Source: Reinekea forsetii (GTDB taxonomy: Bacteria > Pseudomonadota > Gammaproteobacteria > Pseudomonadales > Natronospirillaceae). Taken from it: a DNA stretch of 64,000 nucleotides. The notes under the pieces are model-generated. The model saw only the letters and a program-made list of their open reading frames with translations, did no database searches and was not told where the DNA came from. Shown here piece by piece: positions 17,917-30,430 of this stretch. Within the stretch, counting starts at the first letter, position 1. Every line of letters starts with the position of its first letter. The position numbers and the translations under genes were made by a program. The stretch is taken from the NCBI RefSeq assembly GCF_002795845.1, contig NZ_CP011797.1, forward strand, positions 2,441,501-2,505,500. Reading direction: 5' to 3'.

Positions 17917-19398
17917 TTATTTGGATTCATGCCAAGATCGGCCATCGCGAGCGGTCAACTCGAAGGACGCTTGCGGCCCCCAGCTGCCCGCGGGGTAGCT
18001 GTGTGGTTCGACCGTTGAAACCGACCACTCATCGAGTATCGCATCGGCCCAGACCCAGGCGGCCTCAACCTCATCACGATGCACGAAGAGCGTGGAATTA
18101 CCGCGCATCACATCGAGAATGAGCCGCTCATAGGCTTCGGGGACGCGCACTTCGGCAAAACGATCGGGCATGGTTAGGTTCAGGGTGACCGGCATAACTG
18201 GCATGCCTTCACTAAGCCCCGGAATTTTATTCATCATGGAGAGCTGTATCGATTCCTCCGGCTGCAGCCGAATCACTAGCTTATTGGGCAGTAGATTCGA
18301 CGTTGACGGGAAAATAGAGTGCGGCACACTTTTAAACTGAATAACGATTTCGCTAAAACGGGATGGTAAACGCTTGCCCGTGCGCAAGAAGAAGGGGACA
18401 CCCCGCCAGCGCCAATTATGGAGCTCGGCTTTAATCGCCACGAAGGTTTCAGTGCTCGATTCGGGCTTACCACCGGGCTCTTCTTTATAGCCGGGTACCG
18501 CCTTGCCGGCCATATTGCCGGCACCATATTGGGCTCGAATCGCGTTGCGGCGGACCTGATCGGGCGACATGGTTTTGAGCGATTTAAGCACCTTGATTTT
18601 TTCGGCTCGCACCGCTTCCGGCTCGAGTGAAACGGGTACGCCCATGGCCACTAGGCACAGGAGCTGGAGCATGTGGTTTTGGATCATATCGCGCAGCGCA
18701 CCGGAATCGTCGTAATAACCCCAGCGCCCCTCGCAACCGACCGTCTCTGACACGGTAATCTGGACATTATCAATATGGGAGTTGGACCAAACCGGCTCGA
18801 ATAAGGCGTTGGCAAAGCGCAGTGCCAATAGATTCTGTACCGTTTCCTTGCCCAGATAATGGTCGATTCGGTAGATATTGTTTTCGGGGAAGACCTTGGC
18901 GACCGCGTCGTTGATCACCTTCGATGAGGCCAATGATTTGCCGATCGGCTTTTCCAACACCACCCGACTGGACGGCGAAATAAGACCGGCTGCGGCCAGG
19001 TTCTCACAGATAGGACCAAAGAACTGCGGTGCGGTGGACAGATAATAAACCGTGTCCTGAGCTTCGAACTCGCTACCCAAGGCACGCTTTAGCTTGGCAA
19101 AGGACGCTGGATCTTTGGCGTCCACAGCAATGTAATCGAGTCGCTCAGAGAAGGTTGACCAGAGATTTTCGTCCCAATCTTCGGCACCAATAAATTCGTC
19201 AAACCCGGCCCGGACCAGAGCCCGGTATGCCTCGCCGCCCAGATCGCTGCGCGAGGCCCCTATTATTCGGGCACTGCCGCAAATATGACCATCGCGTTCG
19301 AGATGATAGAGCGCCGGCAACAGCTTGCGGATTGCCAAATCGCCATTGCCACCAAAAATTACGACATTGCAGTGGACCGGGGTGATAACTGGGTTCAT
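17917..19398 (-). CDS. zwf: Glucose-6-phosphate 1-dehydrogenase
   Basis: Zwf oxidises glucose 6-phosphate to 6-phosphogluconolactone with NADP+ and opens the Entner-Doudoroff route. It has 493 residues. The dinucleotide loop GGNGDLAIRK is at 16-25, VVLEKPIGKS near 147-155 and the active-site motif RIDHYLGKETVQ at 177-188, followed by the C-terminal beta+alpha domain. It is the first gene of the leftward operon. A HexR-like palindrome stands about 76 bases upstream of its ATG and could repress or activate this promoter. Confidence 0.98.
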   Translation of the reverse strand: MNPVITPVHCNVVIFGGNGDLAIRKLLPALYHLERDGHICGSARIIGASRSDLGGEAYRALVRAGFDEFIGAEDWDENLWSTFSERLDYIAVDAKDPASFAKLKRALGSEFEAQDTVYYLSTAPQFFGPICENLAAAGLISPSSRVVLEKPIGKSLASSKVINDAVAKVFPENNIYRIDHYLGKETVQNLLALRFANALFEPVWSNSHIDNVQITVSETVGCEGRWGYYDDSGALRDMIQNHMLQLLCLVAMGVPVSLEPEAVRAEKIKVLKSLKTMSPDQVRRNAIRAQYGAGNMAGKAVPGYKEEPGGKPESSTETFVAIKAELHNWRWRGVPFFLRTGKRLPSRFSEIVIQFKSVPHSIFPSTSNLLPNKLVIRLQPEESIQLSMMNKIPGLSEGMPVMPVTLNLTMPDRFAEVRVPEAYERLILDVMRGNSTLFVHRDEVEAAWVWADAILDEWSVSTVEPHSYPAGSWGPQASFELTARDGRSWHESK

Positions 19399-19473
19399 CT
19401 TACTCCTGACTAAAAGTGTAAATGTAGCTTTATTTCATTAAAGGCAGTAAATTAGGCATTAAATCACTTTTCA

Positions 19474-19488
19474 CGTAATTTTACTACA
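19474..19488. promoter_or_regulatory. HexR-like operator between zwf and hexR
   Basis: CGTAATTTTACTACA fits the HexR palindrome (TGTARTNNNAYTACA) with one base off in the left arm. It lies in the divergent gap, 76 bases upstream of zwf and 176 bases upstream of hexR, the classical location for HexR control of glucose catabolism in gammaproteobacteria. Confidence 0.75.
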
Positions 19489-19663
19489 TAATAACCAGCA
19501 TAATTCTTGATAATACAATGCTTTATTGGTTTGAACCTTTACAATGTGGGCTTAAATGACGTTTCCTCGGGCAAACACACGATTGCTAGAGCTGGATCAC
19601 TTTACCTTGAAGTTGTTGATTTCCTACAATTCTAAGGCAATCAAAATTGGAACAAAAACTACA

Positions 19664-20524
19664 ATGACTGCCAATATATTAGATCGCCTTAAATCCAACC
19701 CAAGTTGCCTCAGTAAAAGCGAACGCAAGGTCGCCGTCGTTATCCTTAATGATCCCAACAAAGCCATCCGCTCCAGTATAGCCAGCCTGGCTAAGGCGGC
19801 GGATGTCTCAGAGCCGACCGTCAATCGCTTTTGCCGCAGCTTGGACTGTACCGGCTTCCCGGATTTTAAGCTAAAGCTGGCGCAATGTCTGGCGACGGGC
19901 ACCCCCTATGTGAATCGCAATGTCGAGCCGAACGATCGGGTCGAGGATTACAGCAGCAAAATTTTTGAGGCGACCATGAGCGCGATTAGCGACGCCAAGC
20001 GCTCAATCGACCCAAACGCACTGAGCCGCGCGGTTGACGCCCTGTCTCAAGCTCGGCGCATTGAATTTTATGGCCTAGGCGCGTCCGGTAGCGTAGCCAT
20101 GGACGCTCAGCATAAGTTTTTCCGACTCAATACGCCCTGTGTGCACTATACCGATGTACTGCAGCAACGCATGGCCGCCGCCGCCGCCAAACCTGGGGAT
20201 GTAGTAGTCATCATCTCTAATACCGGCCGAACCATCTCGCTGGTTGAAACTGCCCAGATCGCCCGTGATTCGGGTGCCACGGTGATCGCCCTGACCTCGC
20301 CCCACTCGCCCTTGGCCGCCAACAGCAACATTCTGTTGGGTGTCGACAGTCCAGAAAATACCGACATGTATACCCCCATGACGTCGCGTATCGTGCATCT
20401 GACCCTATTAGATGTCATGGCGACCGGCGTAACGCTTAAGTTAGGGCCTGAATTCCAAAGCCATCTAAAACGAATCAAGGCGGCCCTGACTGATACACGT
20501 TACAAACTTGAAGATGCCGACTAA
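19664..20524 (+). CDS. hexR: HexR, RpiR-family regulator of central carbon metabolism
   Basis: This 286-residue transcription factor has an N-terminal RpiR helix-turn-helix (LSKSERKVAVVILNDPNKAI, then SIASLAKAADVSEPTVNRFC). Its C-terminal SIS sugar-phosphate domain at about 125-265 includes RIEFYGLGASGSVAMDAQHK and GDVVVIISNTGRTISLVETA. In characterised gammaproteobacteria HexR binds KDPG and controls zwf, edd, eda, pyk and related genes. Its position facing zwf with pyk downstream fits that assignment closely. The start at MTANILDRL is chosen from the normal family length; the frame is open 108 bases further upstream. Confidence 0.93.
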   Translation: MTANILDRLKSNPSCLSKSERKVAVVILNDPNKAIRSSIASLAKAADVSEPTVNRFCRSLDCTGFPDFKLKLAQCLATGTPYVNRNVEPNDRVEDYSSKIFEATMSAISDAKRSIDPNALSRAVDALSQARRIEFYGLGASGSVAMDAQHKFFRLNTPCVHYTDVLQQRMAAAAAKPGDVVVIISNTGRTISLVETAQIARDSGATVIALTSPHSPLAANSNILLGVDSPENTDMYTPMTSRIVHLTLLDVMATGVTLKLGPEFQSHLKRIKAALTDTRYKLEDAD

Positions 20525-20644
20525 CATAATGCTTAGAGACAGTTGCCGTGCAACTAACTTTAAGCATTGCTCGTGCTTTAGTTCGGTGGCGAGCCGTATC
20601 GACCTTCACTAAAGGCCTCTGGCCGAGAACAGCGAGAACCCACA

Positions 20645-22099
20645 ATGACCATGCGACGCACCAAGATTGTAACCACTCTGGGCCCGGCGACAGATCGAGA
20701 AGGCGTGCTCGAACAACTGTTACAGGCCGGCGCCAATACGGTTCGCTTAAACTTTTCGCATGGTAGCCCGGCCGACCATCAGCGCCGGGCAGAACAGGTG
20801 CGGGCCATCACGGCCCACCTGGGTTTGCCGCAAGTGGCCATTATGGCCGATTTACAGGGTCCGAAAATTCGCATTGCCTGCTTTAAAGACGACGCCAAGA
20901 TAGAGTTGATCGTCGGCCAAGCCTTTGTCCTCGATGCAGACTTCGACAAGCACCTTGGCAGCCATAAGCGGGTCGGCATCGACTACCCCGCACTGGCCAG
21001 CGATAGCCAGGTCGGCGACATCTATTTGCTAGACGATGGCCGCGTCAAGGTCCAGGTTGAGCAAGTCGCAGCGAATGCGGTCCATACGCGGGTTATTCAG
21101 GGTGGCCCGCTGTCTAACAATAAGGGCATTAACAAGTTAGGCGGCGGCCTCTCAGCCGCAGCGCTGACCAGCAAAGACAAGGCAGATATACTCACCGCCG
21201 CTGAAATTGGCGTCGACTATGTCGCGGTGTCCTTTCCGCGCAGCGCGCAGGACATGATCGAGGCGCGCCAGCTGCTCAATGCGGCGGGCTCCAGTGCAGA
21301 ACTGATTGCCAAACTGGAACGTGCTGAAGCGACCTTGGACCACGACAACCTAGATCAAATCATCCTCGCATCCGATGTCGTGATGGTCGCCCGCGGCGAC
21401 CTGGGCGTGGAAATCGGCGATGCAGAGCTGATCGGGGTGCAAAAACATATCATCAAGCGGGCCCGAACTTTGGATCGCATCGTGATCACGGCCACCCAGA
21501 TGATGGAATCGATGATCGACAATCCATTTCCGACCCGGGCGGAGGTGTTCGACGTCGCCAATGCCGTTCTGGATGGCACCGACGCCATCATGTGCTCGGC
21601 CGAAACGGCCGTAGGCAAATACCCTATTGAAACCGTCAAGGCGATGCACGACATTTGCCTGGGTGCCGAACGACACAAGCTGACCACCGTGTCACGCCAC
21701 CGCATTGGCACGGAGTTCAAGCGTATCGACGAAACCATCGCCATGACAGTCATGTATGCCGCCAATCATCTGCGCGGCGTCACAGCCATCCTGTGCATGA
21801 CCGAATCGGGCTCCACACCCCTGTGGATGTCGCGAATCAGCTCCGGCTTGCCGATTTATGCCCTGACCCGACACGACAGCACTGCACGCAGGGTCGCCCT
21901 GTACCGAGGTGTCGAGGCCATCCCATTTGATAACACCGCTCATGCCGGTGATCAGGTAAATCGACTCGCGGTCGACGAAGTGAAGCGACGCGGCAGGGTC
22001 AAGGACGGCGACCTCGTCATTTTGGCCTATGGCGATCATCAAGGGGTGCATGGCGGGTCGAACACATTTAAGATTGTAAGTGTTGGTAATATCCTGTAA
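20645..22099 (+). CDS. pyk: Pyruvate kinase (type II, PykA-like)
   Basis: The enzyme converts phosphoenolpyruvate and ADP to pyruvate and ATP. Its 484 residues show [24 protein letters not shown] (monovalent and substrate site), [11 protein letters not shown], the catalytic Lys region [13 protein letters not shown], the metal-binding [12 protein letters not shown] and [20 protein letters not shown]. The start ATGACCATG follows the GAGAACCCACA leader. It lies 120 bases after hexR in the same direction and is probably co-transcribed with it. A strong terminator follows. Confidence 0.97.
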   Translation: MTMRRTKIVTTLGPATDREGVLEQLLQAGANTVRLNFSHGSPADHQRRAEQVRAITAHLGLPQVAIMADLQGPKIRIACFKDDAKIELIVGQAFVLDADFDKHLGSHKRVGIDYPALASDSQVGDIYLLDDGRVKVQVEQVAANAVHTRVIQGGPLSNNKGINKLGGGLSAAALTSKDKADILTAAEIGVDYVAVSFPRSAQDMIEARQLLNAAGSSAELIAKLERAEATLDHDNLDQIILASDVVMVARGDLGVEIGDAELIGVQKHIIKRARTLDRIVITATQMMESMIDNPFPTRAEVFDVANAVLDGTDAIMCSAETAVGKYPIETVKAMHDICLGAERHKLTTVSRHRIGTEFKRIDETIAMTVMYAANHLRGVTAILCMTESGSTPLWMSRISSGLPIYALTRHDSTARRVALYRGVEAIPFDNTAHAGDQVNRLAVDEVKRRGRVKDGDLVILAYGDHQGVHGGSNTFKIVSVGNIL

Positions 22100-22124
22100 A
22101 AAGACACCTAATAAAAAATCATTG

Positions 22125-22150
22125 AAAACGGCAGCTTCGGCTGCCGTTTT
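22125..22150 (+). terminator. Rho-independent terminator after pyk
   Basis: A perfect 11-bp stem, AAAACGGCAGC with GCTGCCGTTTT, closes a TTCG tetraloop and ends in a T run. It is symmetrical and could work in both directions, but only pyk needs it here. Confidence 0.92.
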
Positions 22151-22157
22151 CTATTTA

Positions 22158-22213
22158 GGGCGACAAAAAAAGCGGAATTTCGCCCTTTCTGAAAATGTCG
22201 CTAACAGCGACAT
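22158..22213 (+). promoter_or_regulatory. Two inverted repeats upstream of aceE
   Basis: GGGCGA (22158-22163) and TCGCCC (about 22180-22185) form a 6-bp stem. Next to it ATGTCGCT-AAC-AGCGACAT (22195-22213) is a perfect 8-bp palindrome with a 3-base centre. Both lie in the 205-bp gap before aceE. They could be an RNA leader structure or an operator for a pyruvate-responsive regulator; no PdhR gene is adjacent. Confidence 0.4.
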
Positions 22214-22355
22214 CTTCGATTTACCGGCTCGAGTATCGAGTTTACTGCGGCTAGGGCGCTAAATAATAATTCGCCTCGGTTGCTGAGCTTGACTGAATTT
22301 TTAACACTTACTACGGCATTGGTCCGTTAACCATTGGGGAAGAGGGTTTAACTCT

Positions 22356-25013
<2,658 letters not shown>

Positions 25014-25034
25014 TTGCCGAATTAGGAGTCTTAC

Positions 25035-26933
25035 ATGACCACTGAAATTATCCGAGTACCCGATATCGGAATGGATTCCGCCACCTGTATTGAGGTGAGC
25101 GTGAAAGCGGGCGACGTGATCGGCGTTGACGATACCATTCTGGTGTTGGAATCTGACAAGGCCTCGATGGACGTTCCGTCCCCCGTGGCCGGCAAAATTG
25201 TTCAGCTTAAGATCCAGGAAGGCGATAGCGTCACCGAAGGTGACGAGATGATCTATATCGAACTGGCCAGCGACGCGAGCGCCCCGAGCAGCAGTGCTAA
25301 TACGCCGGCCGCAGCACCAGCCGTTGCCGCGGCCCCCGTAGCTGTTGCGCCGCAGGCTAACGCCGAGACCAGCAGCGTAACCACTGTATTGGTACCAGAC
25401 ATCGGTATGGACAGTGCCAATATTATCGAGATCGCCGTCCAGGTCGGCGATGTTATTGCCGAGGAAGACACCATTGTGATTCTGGAGTCCGACAAGGCCT
25501 CCATGGATGTCCCAGCACCGCAGGGTGGCGAGGTGATCGCGATCAGCGTGCAGGTTGGCGATACCGTCTCTGAAGGTTCAATTTTATTGGAACTCAAGAC
25601 GGCCGGCTCTGCGCCGGCGAGCGTAGCTGCGACCAATTCCGTTGCTGAACCCGCTGCAGCTCCAGCAGCGCCGGCCGGGTCAGCGATCGAAACCGTCACC
25701 GTGCCCGATATTGGCATGGACAGCGCTAGTGTTATCGAGATAGCCATCCAGGTCGGCGATCAGATAGCCCTCGACGATACCCTGGTGGTACTGGAGTCCG
25801 ACAAGGCCTCGATGGATGTACCCTCTCCGATATCCGGCGAAGTGGTGTCCATCACGGTTAAGGTTGGTGATACCGTTGCCCAAGGTACTCAGCTGATTGA
25901 AGTGAAAACCAATGCCGCTGCTCCTAGCGCGCCGGTCGTCGCAGCTCCATCCCGAGCAGAGGTTAAGACGCCGAAGGCTGAAGCACCTGCCCCCGTGATC
26001 CCGGTGCCCGCGAGTGCGCCAGTGGCCTCCGGTAAGGCAGTACATGCCGGTCCCGCGGTGCGTAAATTGGCTCGAGAATTTGGTGTCGACCTTGGTGCAG
26101 TACCAGGTACTGGACCACGTGGCCGAGTGATCAAAGATGACGTCGCCGGTTGGGTTAAGAAGCGCTTACAAGAGCCGCAGCAGATCACGGCCGGGGCCGG
26201 TTTACCGACCGTACCCGATCAGGACTTTGCGCGCTTTGGCACTGTCGAAATCAAGGAAATGAGCCGAATTCAACAGCTTACCGCCGTTAATATGGTGCGT
26301 AATGCTCTGGTGATTCCGCATGTGACCCAATTCGATGAGGCCGATGTGACAGATACCGAAGCCTTCCGTCAATCGCTCAAGGGTGAGATGGAAAAGCGCG
26401 GGGTTAAGATCAGCCCACTGGCCTTTATCGTCAAGGCCTGTGCCGCCGCTATGATCGAATTTCCGAAATTCAACGTCTCGCTGATGGCCGATGGTAAGCA
26501 CATGGTCCACAAGCAGTATGTCAATATAGGCATTGCAGTTGATACACCCAATGGCTTGATCGTTCCGGTGATTAAAGACGCCGATAAGAAATCGATCTGG
26601 CAGATAGCCGAGGAAATCATCGATTTTGCCAAGCGCGGTCGCGATGGCAAGGTCAAGTCGGTTGAAATGCAGGGTGGTTGTTTTACCGTGTCGAGTCTGG
26701 GTGCCTTAGGTGGTACCGCCTTTACGCCGATCGTCAATGCACCCGAAGTGGCGATCTTGGGTGTCTCCAAGAACGCCATTAAACCGCATTGGAACGGCAC
26801 GGAGTTTGTACCACGCAACTTTACTCCGCTGTCGATGTCCTACGATCATCGTGCCATCAACGGTGCTGATGCGGCGAAGTTCACCGCCTTTATCGCGCTG
26901 GTGCTGTCCGATGTGCGTCGCTTAGTCCTCTAA
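25035..26933 (+). CDS. aceF: Dihydrolipoamide acetyltransferase (PDH E2) with three lipoyl domains
   Basis: E2 forms the core of the pyruvate dehydrogenase complex and transfers acetyl groups to CoA. It has 632 residues. Three lipoyl domains lie at about 1-78, 118-195 and 222-298, each with the lipoylated Lys in ESDKASMDVP and separated by Ala/Pro-rich linkers. A peripheral subunit-binding domain at about 340-376 (AGPAVRKLAREFGVDLGAVP) is followed by the catalytic domain ending in SYDHRAINGADAAKF with the active His and Asp. The three lipoyl units are near copies that begin (V)PDIGMDSA. Confidence 0.98.
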   Translation: MTTEIIRVPDIGMDSATCIEVSVKAGDVIGVDDTILVLESDKASMDVPSPVAGKIVQLKIQEGDSVTEGDEMIYIELASDASAPSSSANTPAAAPAVAAAPVAVAPQANAETSSVTTVLVPDIGMDSANIIEIAVQVGDVIAEEDTIVILESDKASMDVPAPQGGEVIAISVQVGDTVSEGSILLELKTAGSAPASVAATNSVAEPAAAPAAPAGSAIETVTVPDIGMDSASVIEIAIQVGDQIALDDTLVVLESDKASMDVPSPISGEVVSITVKVGDTVAQGTQLIEVKTNAAAPSAPVVAAPSRAEVKTPKAEAPAPVIPVPASAPVASGKAVHAGPAVRKLAREFGVDLGAVPGTGPRGRVIKDDVAGWVKKRLQEPQQITAGAGLPTVPDQDFARFGTVEIKEMSRIQQLTAVNMVRNALVIPHVTQFDEADVTDTEAFRQSLKGEMEKRGVKISPLAFIVKACAAAMIEFPKFNVSLMADGKHMVHKQYVNIGIAVDTPNGLIVPVIKDADKKSIWQIAEEIIDFAKRGRDGKVKSVEMQGGCFTVSSLGALGGTAFTPIVNAPEVAILGVSKNAIKPHWNGTEFVPRNFTPLSMSYDHRAINGADAAKFTAFIALVLSDVRRLVL

Positions 26934-26952
26934 CCGATTATCGGTTGGCATA

Positions 26953-26979
26953 AAAAAGCCCGGCTTGGCCGGGCTTTTT
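26953..26979. terminator. Bidirectional terminator between aceF and galU
   Basis: AAAAAGCCCGGC, a 3-base loop region and GCCGGGCTTTTT form a strong GC stem with A and T runs on both sides. It lies between convergent aceF and galU and can serve both. Confidence 0.92.
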
Positions 26980-27018
26980 GTTGGGCACAGATCAAGCCAA
27001 TGGCCAGTCGATGCCCAT

Positions 27019-27861
27019 TTAGCTGTTATCGCCTTGCTGGTAGATATTTTCGAAACAGTAGTTAGTCGCCTCAACAAAACCCTGCACCGACCCGCAATCG
27101 AAGCGTGTGCCCTTAAACCGATAGGCCAACACGACCCCGTCCTGACACTGCTGTTTGAGGGCATCGGTCAATTGAATTTCATCGTTTTTACCCGGTGGGG
27201 TATGGCGCAATATTTCAAAGATATCCGGAGTGAGAATATAGCGCCCAATGACCGCGAGATTGCTCGGGGCATCCTTGGCATCGGGTTTTTCAACCATATC
27301 ACTGACCCGATAGAGACCGTCTTTCATCAACTCCCCGGAAATGACACCATACTTGTGAATCTCGTCGGTCGGTACTTCCATGACCGCAACGATCGAACAA
27401 CGAAACTGCCGATAAATCTTGACCATCTGCGCGAGCACATTGTCTTCGCCCGGCTCGTTGACACAGAGGTCATCGGCCAACACCACGCCGAAGGGCTCAT
27501 TACCGATCAGGGTTTCGCCCGCTAAGATGGCATGGCCCAAACCCTTCATTTCTTTCTGTCGGGTGTAAGAGAACACCCCGGTTTCCATCACATGACGAAT
27601 CGATTCTAAATACTGTTCCTTGGTCGAGCCATTGATCTGGTGCTCCAGCTCATAGGAAATATCGAAGTGGTCGGCGATGGCGCGTTTACCGCGCCCGGTG
27701 ACGAAACCGATGTAATTCAAGCCCGCTTCGATCGATTCTTCCACGCCGTATTGCACCAGAGGCTTGTTCACGACCGGCAACATCTCTTTTGGCAATGCCT
27801 TGGTGGCCGGCAAAAAACGTGTGCCGTAACCGCCCACTGGAAACATACATTTGCGAATCAT
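27019..27861 (-). CDS. galU: UTP-glucose-1-phosphate uridylyltransferase
   Basis: GalU makes UDP-glucose from UTP and glucose 1-phosphate for envelope polysaccharides. Its 280 residues carry the nucleotidyltransferase motif GGYGTRFLPATKALPKEMLP (8-27), VNKPLVQYGVEE, GLGHAILAGE, VVLADDLCV and FDCGSVQGFVEAT. It converges on aceF, and a 266-bp gap with no further gene separates it from divergent rarD. Confidence 0.97.
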   Translation of the reverse strand: MIRKCMFPVGGYGTRFLPATKALPKEMLPVVNKPLVQYGVEESIEAGLNYIGFVTGRGKRAIADHFDISYELEHQINGSTKEQYLESIRHVMETGVFSYTRQKEMKGLGHAILAGETLIGNEPFGVVLADDLCVNEPGEDNVLAQMVKIYRQFRCSIVAVMEVPTDEIHKYGVISGELMKDGLYRVSDMVEKPDAKDAPSNLAVIGRYILTPDIFEILRHTPPGKNDEIQLTDALKQQCQDGVVLAYRFKGTRFDCGSVQGFVEATNYCFENIYQQGDNS

Positions 27862-28127
27862 TGGTCTTAATCCCTTTTATTGAGTTAACAGGCCCGAATT
27901 CATTGATAATCCTGTGTCGCGCTGCTTATCGCACAGATTGGCTGAAACAGCCCAATACACTAACTTTATTGTGCCTTAGTTTGCCAAACAGGACTACTAA
28001 CCCAAGCGAAAAACTCAGCTATCTGAATTTAGCTGGTATAAATGATTGGTGTAACCCAGCGGTTGTGGTTATGGTCTGCTCCCGGCAGCGTTGACTGCCC
28101 GTCAACGATGTATGCCAGAGGCTTAGT

Positions 28128-29051
28128 ATGGACCAGCAACAACGACAGGGTTATCTATTTGCATTGACCGCGTTCACCCTTTGGGCCATCGGGCCAGTCT
28201 ATTTCAAATGGGTAGGGGCGTTACCGGCGTTGGACATCCTCGCCTATCGGGTCGTCTGGAGCCTGGTCTTGACGCTAATCATCATCGCCCTCAGTCGGCG
28301 CTGGCGTCCCTTGTGGAGCGCACTGTGCAACCCTAAAATCCGCCTCAGCCTATTGGCCTCAAGCCTCATCATCGGCACCAACTGGGGGGTCTTTATTTGG
28401 GCGATCAATGACAATCAAATGCTCAGTGCCAGCTTGGGTTATTACATAAATCCATTGATCAATATCTTACTTGGGATGATTTTTTTCGCCGAGCGCCTCG
28501 ATCGGATCAAAAAAATTGCCGCAGCCCTGTGTCTGGTCGCCGTCCTCTTTGAATTGATTCGCTTTGGTGAATTACCCTGGGTGGCGCTGGCGTTGGCCAC
28601 CAGCTTCGGACTCTACGGCCTAGTCCGCAAAAAGCTGGCGGTCGACAGCTTCGTAGGCATGGCACTCGAGACCGGCCTGCTGTTGCCCATCGCATTGATC
28701 TATTTGCTTTTCGCCACTAGTTCAAGCGCCAATTTTTTCACCAACGACCCGTTCACCAATTTTCAATTATTTATCGCCGGACCCGTGACGATGATTCCAT
28801 TGATCTGCTTTGCCGCAGCGGCCAACCGAATGCCCCTGTCGACCATTGCCTTCTTCCAATATATTGGCCCCAGCGGCATGTTTTTACTCGCCGTATTTGT
28901 CTACAACGAACCCTTGGAGCCCGCCAAGTTGGTCACCTTTGGTATTATCTGGAGCGCCTTGGCGCTCTTGGTCTGGGATGCTGTGCACAAACTGCGTTTA
29001 CAACGGCGCTCGGCCGACGCCCTCAAACTGAGCGAGTCATTAGCGCCCTAA
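28128..29051 (+). CDS. rarD: RarD-type EamA-family permease
   Basis: This is a 307-residue inner-membrane protein with about ten hydrophobic helices, built from two EamA halves. The start MDQQQRQGYLFALTAFTLWA and the segment ATSFGLYGLVRKKLAVDS are typical of RarD, the chloramphenicol-sensitivity protein family. The transported compound is not known. It is followed by a DUF1338 gene in the same direction after 120 bases. Confidence 0.9.
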   Translation: MDQQQRQGYLFALTAFTLWAIGPVYFKWVGALPALDILAYRVVWSLVLTLIIIALSRRWRPLWSALCNPKIRLSLLASSLIIGTNWGVFIWAINDNQMLSASLGYYINPLINILLGMIFFAERLDRIKKIAAALCLVAVLFELIRFGELPWVALALATSFGLYGLVRKKLAVDSFVGMALETGLLLPIALIYLLFATSSSANFFTNDPFTNFQLFIAGPVTMIPLICFAAAANRMPLSTIAFFQYIGPSGMFLLAVFVYNEPLEPAKLVTFGIIWSALALLVWDAVHKLRLQRRSADALKLSESLAP

Positions 29052-29171
29052 ACCAATGTCTCTTTCCCATAACAACGGGGCGTTCCTCTGGTAACGCCAC
29101 CGGCGGTTCCGTCCTATGCTTGGGCAGACCGGCCGCGGCCTCCCACTCAATGACTTAGGCAGAAACGCATC

Positions 29172-29975
29172 GTGAATACTAGTGAATTCTATCAGCAGAT
29201 TTGGCAAGACTATATCAAGATGACACCTCAGGCAGAGGCCATTGAAGGCGCCTTAAGGATGCGCGGTGAGACGGTATTGAACGATCATATTGCCTTTCGC
29301 ACCTTCAACCAGGGCCCGGCCCGACTCGCGACACTGGAACCCCTGATTTTGGCACTTGGCTATAAGCGTTTCGAACCCTATTACTTTGCCGGTAAAAAAC
29401 TCGACGCCATGGGCTATACGCCGCCGAGTTCAGACTTGCCGCGCATCTTTATCAGTGAGCTGCGGGTCGAAGAATTGTCGGCCGAAAGCCAGGCTGTTCT
29501 GCAGCGATTGATCGGCCAAATGCCGGTTGATACGGCCGCGGATGCGAGCGTATTCTGGCGCGGCCGAGCCTGGCTTGCACCGACCTTTGCCGACTATAAA
29601 ATGCTCGCGGCCGAGAGTGAATATGCCGCCTGGTTGAGCATTATCGGTCTGCGAGTAAACCATTTCACGATCAGCATCAATGCCCTGGCGCAGATGTCGG
29701 AGGTGGCCGACCTGAATGAGTTTGTTGAGGCGTTAGGCTTCAACATCAACGCCAGTGGCGGCCGGGTCAAGGGCTCACCAGCGGTCTTACTGGAGCAGTC
29801 ATCGACCCTAGCCTCGACCCAGGAGTTTGAGTTTGCCGACGGTGACCGCCATGAGGTCTCAACCTGTTACTACGAGTTTGCCAAGCGTTATTGCGATGAC
29901 GCCGGCCAGCTGTACCAGGGTTTCGTCGCCGCCAGTGCCGACAAGATTTTTGAATCGACCGACAGTCAGGGCTAG
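29172..29975 (+). CDS. DUF1338 protein, HglS-like (2-oxoadipate dioxygenase/decarboxylase family)
   Basis: The family contains HglS/YdcJ, a non-heme Fe(II) enzyme that turns 2-oxoadipate into 2-hydroxyglutarate in D-lysine breakdown. This member is short (267 residues against roughly 450). The likely metal ligands are the His of NDHIAFRTF, the His of VNHFTISINAL and the Glu of YYEFAKRY. HglS acts downstream of lysine catabolism, but no lysine genes are adjacent, so the substrate is open. The start is GTG 29172. Confidence 0.8.
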   Translation: MNTSEFYQQIWQDYIKMTPQAEAIEGALRMRGETVLNDHIAFRTFNQGPARLATLEPLILALGYKRFEPYYFAGKKLDAMGYTPPSSDLPRIFISELRVEELSAESQAVLQRLIGQMPVDTAADASVFWRGRAWLAPTFADYKMLAAESEYAAWLSIIGLRVNHFTISINALAQMSEVADLNEFVEALGFNINASGGRVKGSPAVLLEQSSTLASTQEFEFADGDRHEVSTCYYEFAKRYCDDAGQLYQGFVAASADKIFESTDSQG

Positions 29976-30050
29976 TTCGGCGTCTAGGGCAAGGCCGTTG
30001 TCAACGCGCGGTCACTGCCCTACACTACTGTTTTTGCCGTGCGCGCCGCT

Positions 30051-30428
30051 ATGACTCAGCCACAAAATTTCAACCTGTTGCTCTGGCTCGACCTCCCGGT
30101 CACCAACCTAGATGCGTCGATCGCCTTTTACAGCGCTATTTTCGACCAGCCGTTGCGCGATGCCCGGCCCCACAGTGCCAGTGCAAGCCTACAGTTTTCC
30201 GGCGCCGGTTCCGGTCTTACCCTAATCGAACGCGCTCATTCGCTCGAACCGGCTGCCGCCATGCTGCCCTACTTCAATTGCCAAGGCCGCCTTCCCCAAG
30301 CCATTGCGCGCGTCCGATTGCACGGTGGGGTCCTGGTGCAACCGATCCAGAGTATAGAGCCTTTTGGTCAACGGGCGGTTATTCAGGATCCGGATGGCCA
30401 TCTCATTGCACTGCACAGTGCGGAGTAA
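30051..30428 (+). CDS. VOC-family (glyoxalase/bleomycin resistance fold) protein
   Basis: This is a 125-residue single-domain protein. FNLLLWLDLPVTNLDASIAF followed by YSAIFDQPL opens the vicinal oxygen chelate fold, and GQRAVIQDPDGHLIALHSA closes it, as in many YdcH/PhnB-like proteins. One metal-ligand position near the N-terminus is not the usual His, so metal binding is uncertain. ATG 30051 is preferred to GTG 30039. It ends three bases before the NRDE gene and is probably co-transcribed with it. Confidence 0.75.
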   Translation: MTQPQNFNLLLWLDLPVTNLDASIAFYSAIFDQPLRDARPHSASASLQFSGAGSGLTLIERAHSLEPAAAMLPYFNCQGRLPQAIARVRLHGGVLVQPIQSIEPFGQRAVIQDPDGHLIALHSAE

Positions 30429-30430
30429 GT

